Below, one piece after another: positions 23,808 through 35,273 of a stretch of DNA of 64,000 nucleotides (the first letter of the stretch is position 1; every line of letters starts with the position of its first letter). Source of the stretch: Hymenopellis radicata. Its lineage: Eukaryota > Basidiomycota > Agaricomycetes > Agaricales > Physalacriaceae. Both the position numbers and the translations under genes were made by a program. The stretch spans positions 30,098 through 94,097 of the forward strand of contig JADNRX010000213.1 of assembly GCA_015501595.1 (NCBI GenBank). Reading direction: 5' to 3'. Under the pieces are notes generated by a model. That model was not told the DNA's origin. It saw only the letters and a program-made list of their open reading frames with translations, and did not search any database.

Positions 23808-24007
23808 CAATTCGAAGATGGTTGTAAGAGTAAGAGGTGCTATGCTCGAGTCATCTAGACTCCAAACGCGTCTCATGCCACATTCGGCGTGATATAATGG
23901 CCATCAGAAGTTGGGGCGTATTCGAACATCTATGTATCGGTGTGCTAGTATCACGTAGAGTATCCAATTAGTGTATTATAGGTCTTGCTTTCTCTACCAG
24001 ATCTCTA

Positions 24008-25751
24008 TTATGAGTGTACAATTATATCTCCTACATCACCCTTAAGTGTTCTCTTAGGTTTCCCATACGCATCCTTCTTCTTCCCAACAACCTCAACTTC
24101 CATCGCCCTCGTAGGCTCTAACTCCAACCGCTCATCGAGACGGCCGTCTAGAAACGCGTCGGAGAGACGCGAGATCGAGTCCATGACCTTCAAGGCGGTC
24201 TTTCTTCCAGGTATCAGAGGAAGAACAAGGAAATCAGAAAAATGCGGATGCTGTGATTTCACTGACAGAAGATGAGACTCGCACTTTCGGCAAAGAAGAA
24301 CGCGACATACGGAGTGTAAGCAATTTCGCCTTCGGCCCCCACGCATTGACTACACTTGTCAGTCGTTCAAAGTGCTCGTCCCAAAGAGTGAAACCTTGGG
24401 AATTTATAACCAGGAGGTCAGGAAGTGATTTCGCCTGTTCTTGCGCAGCAAGTGTCTCTTCAGAGGAGGCAGAAGGTGTATTATCCGAAACAACTTTGTA
24501 ATCGTCGAGAGGCGTAGGCCCGGGAGAAGGAATTGGGTCGAGCCATGGATCATGTATCAAGGTCTTAGTTACCGGTATCGGCACAGCCCATGAAGGAGGA
24601 GGCATGGAGAGGATGTAAAACTACGAAATGATGTTAGTTTCGTAAAGCTTTGTTCGAGACCCCCAGATTCGCACCATTGTACATCCTCCAAAGGAATGGC
24701 CTGCCAAGGCGACATTTCGGGAATGCTCTACAAGCGGTTGATCATCACTCGCTGTCCAACTGGACCAATCAATTTCAGAGCTGTCAAGTGTCTCGACCTG
24801 GAGGGGATGGCGGCGATGAAGCATGGACACAAACGTGTGATACACGGTGTAAACCTCATGCCGACGAAATTCCAACTGGTCTTTCCTCAGTGGTAGATAG
24901 ATTTCTTCAGATGTCTCCGGTCGCCTATCTCGCCTGTGAGTTCCTGCGTAGACAGTGGTACATGGATAGCTCACTTCAAGTCCTTTTCCGTCATATAATG
25001 TATAACTCTAGATAGGCGCGACCCGCCTTTATCCCATTCACGCGAGACGCAGCACGGTGACGTGCCATCTCTGTGTTCTATGGCTAAGACGACCCTGCCT
25101 GACGCGGCCAATCGTGAACATATTTGACTGGCAGCGCTTGTGAGAGACAAAGCTACACGGAGTGTAGGCGACTGACCTGTAGGCCGTGCGACTGCCACCA
25201 AGTCCATGAGAGAATATAACCAAAGGCCAAGACTTTTCTTTCGGCTTCAATAGCGGCGCGTTGGAAAACACAGGAATCTACGCGTGCGGGGGGAATCATG
25301 ACATTGTCGAAAAAAAAAATGAAGCAGAGCTGGGCTAAACCTTAAGTAGGGCTCCGTAGAGGTATACGATAGGTCGCAAGACCCAGCTTGGAATTGATTC
25401 TGCAGTGCTGCGCGTCAGTATGCTCTGTTCCTTGGGTACGTGTGTTATCCACGCACCTGCAAAGATGACGAAACCCTTCAAGCCTTCGTTCAAAGGCCGC
25501 AGCAGCCAATCCACGCCTTTCTGGGGGCCGGTGGCGACGTTTGCGGGGTAGTAAGCGGTAAAGGCGACCTCATCGAGCACGAGAGCGGGCTGTCCGGGAC
25601 CCAAAGTTGCAGTGCCAAATGTGACCGATGGCTGCACAGGCGTTGCGAACGTCGTAGAGCCCACCGGATATTTGTTGTCCGGGCACTCGGGGAGGGAGAA
25701 GAACATTGTTCGCCATGGTGTCAACAACAAACCAACTACTCCTCCCATCAT
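24008..25751 (-). CDS. Platelet-activating factor acetylhydrolase-like lipase (PAF-AH / PLA2 group VII)
   Basis: Alpha/beta-hydrolase predicted to cleave short or oxidised sn-2 acyl chains from phospholipids. Reading the minus strand from ATG 25751 (or the adjacent ATG at 25748), the first exon gives FFSLPECPDNKYPVGSTTF, typical of the family start. The oxyanion strand is WPLVIFSHGLGGSRTAYRS near 25240-25180, the nucleophile elbow is GHSFGG near 24700, and the catalytic His lies in SQHPHFSDF near 24240. Four or five introns divide the gene. The C-terminal exon ends at 24008 with LKGDVGDIIVHS. The N-terminus (MMGGVVGLLLTPW) is weakly hydrophobic, so secretion or membrane association is possible but not clear. 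The catalytic Asp was not pinned down. Fungal members are usually intracellular and poorly characterised. Confidence 0.85.
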
Positions 25752-25929
25752 TCTGTCATCATCAATTACTCATCATGATCTACGATTCGGAGCTAGCCAT
25801 GACGCATGAAGACATTTCTCTTGCGTAGAACACGAATAACAGGAAATCAATCATACATACTGTAGTACAGGACAACTCAAAGACGCATCACCCTCTCTTT
25901 GACAATGCCTGTCATTTCCAAATCAACGT

Positions 25930-28900
25930 TCATAGCACCAGGAATGCAACTTGAAAACGTCGATCAACAGTCTCGTCATCGTAACGGAATATGGACTTAC
26001 GATGACCTCCAACAACAGGCCTTGCCCTAAAGCCATTCGGGCTGCCATTGGTAGTTTCGTACCAGTCGCCGAATGGTTGGGAGCTCAGACCGTCTGAAGC
26101 CCAGGATTTTACAGCAGATATGAAGATATCGCGAGCCTCATTGTCAGTCATGATAGCCGCAGTCCAGATTTCCCAATCTACATGCAGTCAGCACAAAGTC
26201 GAAATTGTTCTCAAACCAAAATCATTCACCAGATTTCGTGTACGTATGCCTCACGGAGGATGGGTTTGACTTCTAGTAGCAATAGAATACGCGTAGACTT
26301 ACCTTGTGTCTAGCGGCACACCGAATGGCTCTAACAACTCGCTTCAGTCCTCCGTAAAACATGAGAAAGTCTAGACACACCTTTGACGGTCTTATACCAT
26401 GCCGTTTCTAACGAGGTTGAGTAAGAACGCCACAACATAGATGAGCCACGCACGCATCTCGTAGACGGAGGCAGGGAAAAGATTCAATCCGAGCAATTTA
26501 TCGGCGTAGAGGTTGTAAGAGAGTCCCCAACTGAAGATGAGGTGAATTAAAGTATCATGAGCGTTCACAGAAACGTGCGCACCTGCTCGAGCTACCGTAC
26601 TAGGGGAGAGAGTTCAGTACAGTTAGAAATCATTGCCTAACTTGTTACTCACAGCTAGAGTCAAGTGGTCGCCACTATCAGAGGCTGAAAGCGTCTGCCA
26701 CTGTGTCACGTAGTCCGCTGCAATCGCCTGAAAAACACGTCAGGTTCAATACAACGACAACAATGTGAAACGTACACTGTAGTTATTGCTTTTAGCGGTA
26801 TCCCCAAGAATCGAGGCTATCTCTGCCATAGCCTTGATTCCAATGATACCTTTGATGGCGAGATTAGTCTGATTGGCCAACGGTCCCGCGAAATCATCAG
26901 TGCTGATTTGGTTAGCAGGAATAAGAGAGTCAGTGATGAGGAATTGCGTCCATTGATCGAGGAGGTCCGACTGAAATGCTCAAGGTTAGGAATTTGTTAG
27001 GGAACATCAAACACAATGATACGTACGTATGCGCTGAGATGAGAGTTGTCATTTGTTCGTTGTGCGTAACTCAGAGCCATGATGATCATGTTTCCGCTCT
27101 CTATAGGCGCGTGTCAACTAAATTCACTCAACGTAGAACCGACGAACCTTCCACCGGCATCGCCTCGTCTCCGCCATCGTTATGACCAATGGCTTGAGGA
27201 TATTGCGCACCTGGTGGCACTGGATTAATCTACCATACGGTCAAAGCTTCAAGGCTTACCGAGATCGTGTACACTCCATGCATTCGGGTACTGGCCGGAG
27301 GCTTGATATCGGAACAGACCTTCCAAAAGATATTTTCCGAGAGCCGGGTTCGTGTAAAGTAACACGGGCCAAGCAGGGAATATCACGTCCACCGTATTCG
27401 TGTTCTGCGTAAGCTTAGTACATCGAGCATGTTATCGGGACACGCATCTTACACCGTCACTAGAGATTTCTGTGGATGGTCTTGATAAGCAAAATCCGTT
27501 TGAGGATAGAATCACTAGTACCCTTCATGAATAGGATCACATCATCTGTATTCCAGCTTCCGTCGCCGTTTTTAGAGATCGTGAGCTCTGTCGCACCCAA
27601 GGCCTGTCGTACAGACAATGCCACAATTCCCGCGTAGTCTGACGAGATGGCAGCGGCGTCGCTCTGGAGTTGCCGATCAAAAGCATTAGCAGCGACAAGA
27701 GCACCATCATACGCTGCATAGTTCGATAAGAAGTCGTCAATCTGGTGTGTACATGCGTCAGCGTCAATCATGACTGGAAGGAGAGGATGTAGTACAAACC
27801 AGGGTGGCAGGACTGGAGAACTTGCTCCAGAAAAATAGGCTCCGATCTTGTCGTCCGTTGTTTTCGACTATGTAGCTGATGGCAGGATCACGTATATGAC
27901 CGATAGCGAACACGACAGGCGCGCCAGTCGCAGCAGTAACGGAGCCGAGGTCTCGAGACAGCGCGAATACTGGCCAGTTGTTGCTAATGGCGCGGAACGA
28001 CGTGTCTTGGGTGTTCGCAAGCGAGCCACTGTTGATGAACTGAGCGCGGACAGCAACATCTGCTCCTGTCTGGTAGGTCGTACTCGCCGTCTGAGATGTT
28101 ACGTGTCATAGAGGATAGCTCAAACAAGCGTTGAGGACTTACATTGAGAACAGCATAATATGCGGCGCCATCTGGATGGTGTATGAGGATTCAAGACTAC
28201 TTATTCACCGAGAGACCCACATTGCGTATGGTCATTGACCTCCGAGAAAACGCTAGGATTTGACAGCTGACCTGGTGGGTAAGGACGTTTCCCGAAGTAG
28301 TAGACCAATTGACGACTAGGCCAGTGTCACCAGAAACCCATTCTGCGCTGATGTCCGAATAGACTTGGACCGAGTGGGATGCACCATCATTCGAAGCAGC
28401 TGACACCGCCATATATGAAAACGGGATTGATTGTTTGACGAGATCATTAGCCTGCGGCGATAAGCATTTGATTGTACGAAAAACAGTGATACTAATAGAG
28501 TTACCTCGACAGGGCTCAGGAAAGAAACTGTCAGGTCGATTGGTCCGGCTGTCAGTTTGAAGTTGCTCTGCGTTGCGGTAAACTGTTTGGAAGAATAAGC
28601 ACACGTTATCGTCGACACCAACTCGTCAACTCCACCTCAAAGTCGGTCTGGACGGCCTTCTGGAACGAAGCACCTGAAACAGATGGTGCGCCCAAGAAGC
28701 TATATGCGACTCCGTCGACTTTAACGAAGCCTGCCCATCCTAGAATCTGTTACTCGAGCACGGATTAATACATACTCAACTTTGTGAGTATACATACAGA
28801 ACCAGTCCAGAAAGTCGGCCATGCGTCGTTCAGTGCGACACCAGATCCCTGGGGTAGCCATGCAGAGAGGTATGGAGTGCGCACTGCAAGAGGAATCGAA

Positions 28901-28980
28901 GGTGGATTGAAGGGCGTCGCGGTCCAAGCCAGAGCGTGGACATAGCTGGCCAAGATAGAAACGCAAATAAGTCTGAGCAT
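25930..28980 (-). CDS. gtaA: Glutaminase A-like secreted protein, copy 1
   Basis: Member of the fungal GtaA family (DUF5127-DUF4965-DUF1793 order), some of which hydrolyse glutamine to glutamate outside the cell; enzymatic activity of basidiomycete members is mostly untested. The start at 28980 gives signal peptide MLRLICVSILASYVHALA, then PPSIPLAVRTPYLSAWLPQG, the conserved N-terminal block. Further blocks are DLTVSFLSPVE, SIPFSYMAVSAASNDG and, toward the C-terminus, FRARPVVGGH. The final exon ends at 25930 as LAFLVL with no hydrophobic GPI tail. About a dozen short introns are present, with positions shared by copy 2 (for example after the Glu of SPVE). A minus-strand TATA box lies about 40 bp upstream. 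It is divergent to chitinase B and paralogous to the gene at 31.4-34.6 kb. Confidence 0.85.
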
Positions 28981-29014
28981 CGTGCGCAGATTGATTCGTC
29001 TGAAACTGCATCTA

Positions 29015-29023
29015 GTTTATAAA
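29015..29023 (-). promoter_or_regulatory. TATA box of glutaminase-like copy 1
   Basis: Minus-strand TTTATAAAC-type element about 35-43 bp upstream of the start codon at 28980. If used, the 5' leader would be very short, around 10 bp. Confidence 0.55.
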
Positions 29024-29180
29024 GGACGATGCAGGCGGTGATATCATGGCCGCCAGAGTATTCTGATCGCGTTTAACAGAACTGCACATGCACCTCTCGT
29101 GTATGAAGAGGTCAGGAGGTAAGGCAGAGGGTAAAAAAAGGTCAGAGGACATGCGTTGCTGGTTCACATGTTAATGTAGC

Positions 29181-29246
29181 TCGTGCGGTCTTCATAACGA
29201 TTCGTGCGGTCTTCAATGACGATTCGTGCGATCTTCGTGACGAAGG
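29181..29246. repeat. Triplicated 21-23 bp element in a divergent promoter
   Basis: Three tandem, slightly diverged copies of a unit beginning TCGTGCGGTCTTC and ending near ACGAT, starting at 29181, 29202 and 29224. They lie in the 510-bp region between the divergent starts of glutaminase-like copy 1 (28980, minus) and chitinase B (29491, plus). Tandem near-identical units between two divergent secreted-protein genes are candidate binding sites for a shared regulator; this is inference. Confidence 0.7.
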
Positions 29247-29390
29247 AAGGCACAGGGAGGCAATCGTAATTGCCATCGAGCGCGACGGCCTGATACAAGT
29301 CCAAAAAATGCTGCGCTACACTTGCTGTCGGAAGAGAAGGGGGATATGACGTAACGCGCTGCTTGGACTTGTTTGCCTGCACCCTTGTGG

Positions 29391-29398
29391 TATAAAAG
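29391..29398 (+). promoter_or_regulatory. TATA box of chitinase B
   Basis: TATAAAAG about 93 bp upstream of the chitinase B start codon at 29491, a normal spacing for a fungal inducible gene with a short leader. Confidence 0.65.
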
Positions 29399-29490
29399 TC
29401 GTGCGGCCATGGTGGTCGCCATTTCTCTTTTTCTTCTTTACCCTGGTGGTACATTCATATTCTGATTCCATCTCTTCCAACAAGTCTACT

Positions 29491-31064
29491 ATGCCTTTTC
29501 AATCGCTCTATGCCCTTTCTTTGACAGCCTATGTTGCTCTTGCCGCGCCAGTCGCAGACTCGTCATCCTCCTCTCAGTCAACCGCCTCGCCTTTCCCCAA
29601 TTCCTCGCTCGCAAGCATGCCTACTTCCAGCACGTCTAGTGCGCCAGTCGCAGACTCGTCATCATCATCCTCTCCGACAACCGTCTCGCTTTTCGCCAAT
29701 TCCTCGCTCGCAAGCATGCCGACTTCCAGCACGTCTAGTGCGCCTGTAGTCACGGCCGCCTATGGAGACGAAGCTGTATTTGCCTACCCCTCCCAAGCTT
29801 CGACATCGTCTGTGTCTCCTGAAGACCCTTCTTCCAATAAATCCACGCCGCTCGTCATGGCGTACTATCCTGATTGGATCGGCATTCCTCCTGAAAAAAT
29901 TAACTTCGCTCTGTTCGACTGGATCGATTACGCCTTTGCAATCCCTAATGAAGACTACCAGTTAACATGGGATGATCCAACTAGCGCGCCTGATTTGCTC
30001 GAGCGTCTCGTCGCTGTTGCACACGCCAATGGGAAGAAAGCGAAACTCAGTATCGGTGGTTGGACTGGTAGCCAGTTCGTTGTCTCCCTTTCGTGTTCAT
30101 ATGCTTTCTTAAATTGTGAATTTAGGCACTTCTCTGATGCAGTTGCGACAGACGAGACCAGGCAGACCTTTGTCACCAATATCCTCGAAATTTATAAGCA
30201 GTACAACTTGGATGGCATCGATATCGACTGGGAGTATCCCGGGATTCATGGACAGTCTGGGAATCGAGTTTCTCACACTGATGCGGCCAACTTTCTTCTC
30301 TTTCTGCAGTTGCTTCGCACAGATCTTCCTGCCGATGCTATTATCACTGCTGCTACTCAACCCGCTCCTTTCGCTGATAAAGATGGACAGCCGATGCAGA
30401 ACGTATCCCAATACGCGCGCGTCCTCGACTGGATTATGATAATGAACTACGACGTTTGGTCTTGTGGGTCCTGTTTCTTGTCCTTGAGCCGATTCTGATC
30501 AGATTCTATCTAGCTTCGTCCACCCCGGGACCCAATGCTCCGTTCTACGACAGGTGTCACAACTCGTCTCAGCCCGAAGCCAACGCTGTCGCGGCGTACA
30601 ATGCCTGGAGCACTGCTGGATTCCCTGCCTCTCAGATGGTGCTTGGTCTACCCTCATATGGATACATCTCGAAGTCCAATGCCTCAAAACTGCGCTCGCG
30701 CTTCCTCCCACGTCAAGTTTCCGGTGGTACTTCTCTCCTCTCAGACGAAGGACAGCCTGAAGGACAGATTCAATTTCGTAGCCTTGTCGCCCAAAGTGCT
30801 CTCGTTCGTAACACAACTGGCGAAAAGACAACATTTGTTGCGGGGAACGGTTTCATTCGGGATTGGGATGAGTGCTCCAGTACGCCTTTCTTGCGCTCGC
30901 CGGAAGCTGGACAGGTTGTCTCTTACGATGACACGGAGTCACTTGCTATGAAGGCGTCGTTTGCCAAGGCGGCTGGGATGTTGGGTGTCAATGTGTGGGA
31001 TGTTCACGGTGATACGGATGCCTCTGATTTGGTGAAAGCTATTAGAAGAGCAGTGGCGTTGTAA
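29491..31064 (+). CDS. GH18 chitinase B, secreted
   Basis: Intact GH18 chitinase paralogous to chitinase A. Start 29491 gives signal peptide MPFQSLYALSLTAYVALA. A Ser/Thr-rich stalk follows with two direct repeats (29545-29739). The barrel begins VMAYYPDWIGIPPEKINF. SIGGWTGSQ precedes an intron at about 30078-30125, which splices to HFSDAVATDE. The catalytic signature DGIDIDWEYPG is near 30210, and DWIMIMNYDVW precedes a second intron near 30462-30510. The C-terminal part includes YGYISKSNASKL, DWDECSSTPFL and GVNVWDVHGD, ending RRAVAL at 31064. Length is about 490 aa. All GH18 catalytic acidic residues in the DxxDxDxE motif are present. It shares its promoter region with glutaminase-like copy 1. 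Cell-wall remodelling or chitin nutrition are both possible roles. Confidence 0.92.
29545..29739 (+). repeat. Two in-frame coding repeats, 96 and 99 bp, in chitinase B
   Basis: Unit 1 (29545-29640) and unit 2 (29641-29739) are tandem copies encoding Ser/Thr-rich segments that both begin APVADSSSSS and both end SSLASMPTSSTSS. They differ by one inserted Ser codon and a few substitutions, so the duplication is fairly recent. The product is a probable O-glycosylated linker between the signal peptide and the catalytic barrel. Confidence 0.93.
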
Positions 31065-31417
31065 GCGAGTCGGGAACTGGTAAACGTAGATGGAAATCGT
31101 CACTTAATGAACAAGCATATCCGAGTAGACCACTGGTGGTAGTTGGCGTGTAGGGATTCTGGATTTTGTTCGGGATGTCCCGTTTTGCCTGGCAACTCTC
31201 TCCCAACAAACGTCCGAACCACACTTGTCTTATAGTGTCACTGCTTTCGAAATGTTAGAGATTTCTGGACACCCAGCTGGGAACGGGTATTTATCCTTGA
31301 CAACGCTACCGCTGAGCGCTGAGCCTGTGGATTCCATCTGTTTCATCAATTGGATCAGCATAAGTACAGATTCGTTGGCACCATGGCCCTATTTTCCGTC
31401 TTTCCTCTTCTCCGACT
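31065..31417. other. Intergenic region, promoter of glutaminase-like copy 2
   Basis: About 350 bp between the chitinase B stop codon and the glutaminase-like copy 2 start, both on the plus strand. No gene supported. A weak TTATAG sequence occurs near 31230. The triplicated element of the 29.2 kb promoter is not repeated here. Confidence 0.5.
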
Positions 31418-34400
31418 ATGTTCTGTTTTGCAGCGTGCTGCTTTCTTTTTCTTTTCTCTGCCGCTCTCGGCGACGTCGTTTCATCTCCGTTCATTCCTCC
31501 ATCACAACCCTTGGCGGTTCGTTCTCCATATCTCTCAACTTGGCTAGGGCAAAGCAGCGGGGGAACAGCTCTCAACGATGCTTGGGCACAGTTCTGGGCT
31601 GGTCGGGTTCGTCATGCGCATTCTTGGAGAAATCGAGACTAAGTCACAATTCAGATTACTGCATGGGCTGGATTCGTTCGCGTCGACGATGTCCCTTACA
31701 GCTTCATGGGAGATCCTGCCATTGAGCCCACTTTCACGAAGGCTACGCAGCTCAGTGTGAAGGTGACATCCAGCGACGCGTCCGATATGTGTTTCTTACT
31801 GTATTCCTAGTTCACGGCCACCAGACGGAATTCGTTATGTCCGCAGGAGCCGTTGATCTTACTATAAGCTTTTTGAGCCCAGTAGAGGTACGTAGAACGT
31901 GTTCTACCTTTCATCATCTGACGAAACACCAGCCTAATGATTTGTCGAAACATTCTTTTCCGTTCTCTTACATGGCACTCTCAGCCGCATCTTCAGATGG
32001 GAGCTCGCACAGCGTGTCAGTTTACACTGATATCAGTGGCGAGTGGGTGTCTGGTGATAGCGCACTCGCAATCAACTGGACAACGTCAACGGAAGGCGCC
32101 ATCACCCATCAAATCCAGCTTCAGGAACCTGCGGTCTTCGGTGAAATCAGTGATCAGACTCAATGTAAATCACTTTTTAAGATGCCGATGATGCGACTAA
32201 CATCTTTACTAACAGATGGGTCTATGTACTATGCTACTTCTTCTGTAGACGGCCTGACTTACCAAACTGGCCCCGATGTCGACGTTCGCGCGCAGTTCGT
32301 CACTACCGGAACTCTGAACAACACGCAGGATACGAACTACCGCGCAATCCAGGATAACTGGCCTGTCTTCGCATTTGCCCACAATCTTGGTGATGTAAAG
32401 ACGGCTACTGATCCCGTCGTTGTGGCGATAGGACATGTCCGAGATCCCGTTATTCAATACATTCGGGCTGCAGGCGAGATGCAAGAACGCAGTCTTTACT
32501 TTTTTAGTGAATTTTCCTCGGTTTCCGATGCCGTGCGTGGTTTCCAGCGTTCAGGCTTATTCCTGGTATTGATTAATGGATCTAGATACCCTCGTTTTTA
32601 TCAGACTACGGTGATGCACTTAATCGTGCCAGTACTTTGGATTCGCAGGTGGAGAATGACGCGTCCGCAATTTCCGCCGATTATGCTGGCCTTGTTGCAC
32701 TTTCCATTCGGCAAGCTTTTGGTGCTACTGAGATCACACTTCCCAAAAGCACGGATGGTACATGGAATACCAGCGATATCCTCGTGTTCATGAAAGGTTG
32801 GTTATGCAACTGCGCTTTGCTGCATAGAATGACCATCCCTGTACTATAGAAATATCCAGTGATGGCGTACGTGCAATCAGTCCATTCCTCTCCTATCAAC
32901 TCTGACCAATGAACAGAACATGAATACGGTCGATGTCATCTTCCCAGCATGGCCTCTCTATCTGTACACGAACCCAGATATCGGCCGGTATCTTCTTGAC
33001 GCCCTTTTCGAATACCAGGCCACCGGACAATACCCGAATGCCTACAGCATACACGACATGGTATGAGTATACTATCTACGTTAGAAGCTGTGCAACTGAC
33101 CGACCCCATCAGGTGCTCATTATCCTAACGCCACAGGCCATAATGACGGTAAAGACGAGGCCATGCCAGTTGAAGGTCAGTTTTAGGCAACTGTATACCT
33201 TGTTGTCTCTCATGAGTCGTCTAGAAAGTGGAAACATGTTGATCATGGCTCTGAGCTACGCCCAGAAAACAGGAGACACAGCGCAGTTGACGAAATACGT
33301 TTGTTTTTCGCCTTAGCTCAACTACCTCTCTATTGACGGGACTTTCAGTATGACCTCCTTGATCAATGGACACAGTTCTTGATCACAGACGCTCTGATTC
33401 CTGCTCACCAACTCAGCACGGACGACTTTGCGGGCACTCTCGAAAACCAGACAAACCTCGCTATCAAGGGTATCATTGGTATCAAGGCCATGTCTGTTAT
33501 AGCTGAGACTTTGGGTGATGACTCGAGAAGTAACAACTACAGTGTTCGTTTTCGTTTCTTGGCATTTTCAAGCATTGGACTCATCTTCCTGGCAGTCTAT
33601 CGCCTCGTCATATGTCGAACAATGGCAGGATCTTGCCATATCATCCGACAAGACCCATTTGACGCTCAATGTACGTTCTACTTTTGATTGAAATTTGAGT
33701 TCCGTGCTGATTCCGCTCTAGTACGGTAACGATTCAAGGCACGGAAACGACGTGGTAATTGTCGTCTTCAACCTGTGTTAACGTCCTTTTCATAGCTGGG
33801 GTTTGACCTACAATCTTTTCTCTGACAAGTTGCTCAATCTGAGCCTCTTCCCGGAAGAGATTTACACCATGCGTAAGCTCAGGTTCGTGGTCCTTCGAAT
33901 ACCTCGCTCAACCTTTCACAGAAACGAAGTTCTATCCGACCAAAGCTAGTGAGTCATGGCGCCTGTGTTTCGTTCTAGTTCTTACCCGGTATGCGTAGAC
34001 GACTTCGGTGTTCCTTTGGACAGCCGGTACGTCTCCCTCCTGTGTGATGTTCGCCACTGAGCTCGCAAATTCCCAGTGCGACATACACCAAGAGTGGTAC
34101 GTCTTTCATTGTATCTCTTTGTCGCATACTCAACGATCTCAGATTGGGAGATATGGACTGCTGCTATCATGACTGACACTGCAACACGAGATCTATTTAT
34201 CAGTGCTGTCAAAGACGCGGCTGCGAGTGGAAAAGGCTCTGCTACACTTCGAGACTGGTATGAAACAACTGACGGCTCTCCGGAAGGTTTCAAAGCGAGA
34301 CCTGTGGTTGGTGGACATTGTAAGTGAATGCTCTCAATCACAATTATGTTACTTATGCGTTTAACAGTGGCGTTGGTATGTTCCTCTTTCAATTTGCTCT

Positions 34401-34635
34401 GGACTGAGGCTGATCATGTCGGCGCGCGGCTATAGCTTGTCATGTAAGTCTTCTTAGTCCCAAGTATGCCTTGCATTAACTCTTTTTGCAGCAACGGCAG
34501 CTCTTTATCATCCAATGCGTCTTCCGGCTCTCCGGCGGATGCTTCGGATACTGACGACAATGCCTCAACTATCTTGTTACCTTCCATGCTCACCGCCTTT
34601 CTTATCATCCTCACGGTTCTAAACCTTGAGCTTTG
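31418..34635 (+). CDS. gtaA: Glutaminase A-like protein, copy 2, with GPI-type C-terminus
   Basis: Second GtaA-family gene, same domain order as copy 1. Start 31418 gives signal peptide MFCFAACCFLFLFSAALG; an ATG at 31383 is in another frame and less likely. Conserved blocks are PPSQPLAVRSPYLSTWLG, WAGFVRVDD, VDLTISFLSPVE, SFPFSYMALSAASSDG, QFLITDALIPAHQLSTDDFA, ASGKGSATLRDWYETTDGSP and KARPVVGGH. The last exon encodes a Ser/Asn/Asp-rich stretch followed by a hydrophobic end (STILLPSMLTAFLIILTVL), the form of a GPI-anchor signal, absent from copy 1. About fifteen introns are present. The intron starting at 31763 is odd: the acceptor conserved with copy 1 (31810) leads to a stop, while an acceptor at 31824 keeps the frame. 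Confidence 0.83.
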
Positions 34636-35273
34636 ATACACTGAATAACCTTGTAATTTAGTATTTAACTTATCTTCATTCGCTTGCAACAAATCGTAGA
34701 AATGAGACTAGTAACGAGGAAAAGGGTGTGGCATCAGCTTTTCCGTGGCGTCAACTTCGAGACTGAGGACTGTGTACACGCGTGCGCGTCAAGGTTGAAG
34801 TGTGAGCTCAAGATTCAGAGCGGCGGTGATCGCCGATCGCAGCGCGCAGTCGGTTACTGGTGCGCACTTCCGCATCTTCTTTCTTTTCTTCAACTACGAC
34901 GACCAACGGCAGGAAAATACGATGCTGCTGGCCGAGCGCAAAACGAAAACGAACCGTTATCGGCAAGAATGCAGCATTAGCGAGCATACGTCGTCGTTGC
35001 GCGAGAGAAAAGGTTCGCCAGACGATACAGCGAGTCCCCATCCAGACGACCTTCAGATCCCGAGTCGGCGCTCCTCGACGGACGGACGATCTAGGCAACG
35101 ATACTCAGCATAACATTGACAACCTGTCACCTGTACCAAGGCTATGCAGCAATCTTGTTTCAATGAGCGGCCACGGCTTACGGGAAGTATGATGGCAGAG
35201 GGCATCAGAGGCCGAGTACACATGTTTGGCCTGTGACAAACAACCTCGTGGAATCTTCCCTCCGTCGCTGACG
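34636..35273. other. Intergenic region before the chitin synthase
   Basis: About 640 bp between the glutaminase-like copy 2 stop codon and the chitin synthase ATG, same strand. Overlapping open frames occur on both strands but lack family features. It should hold the chitin synthase promoter; no TATA box was recognised. Confidence 0.5.
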
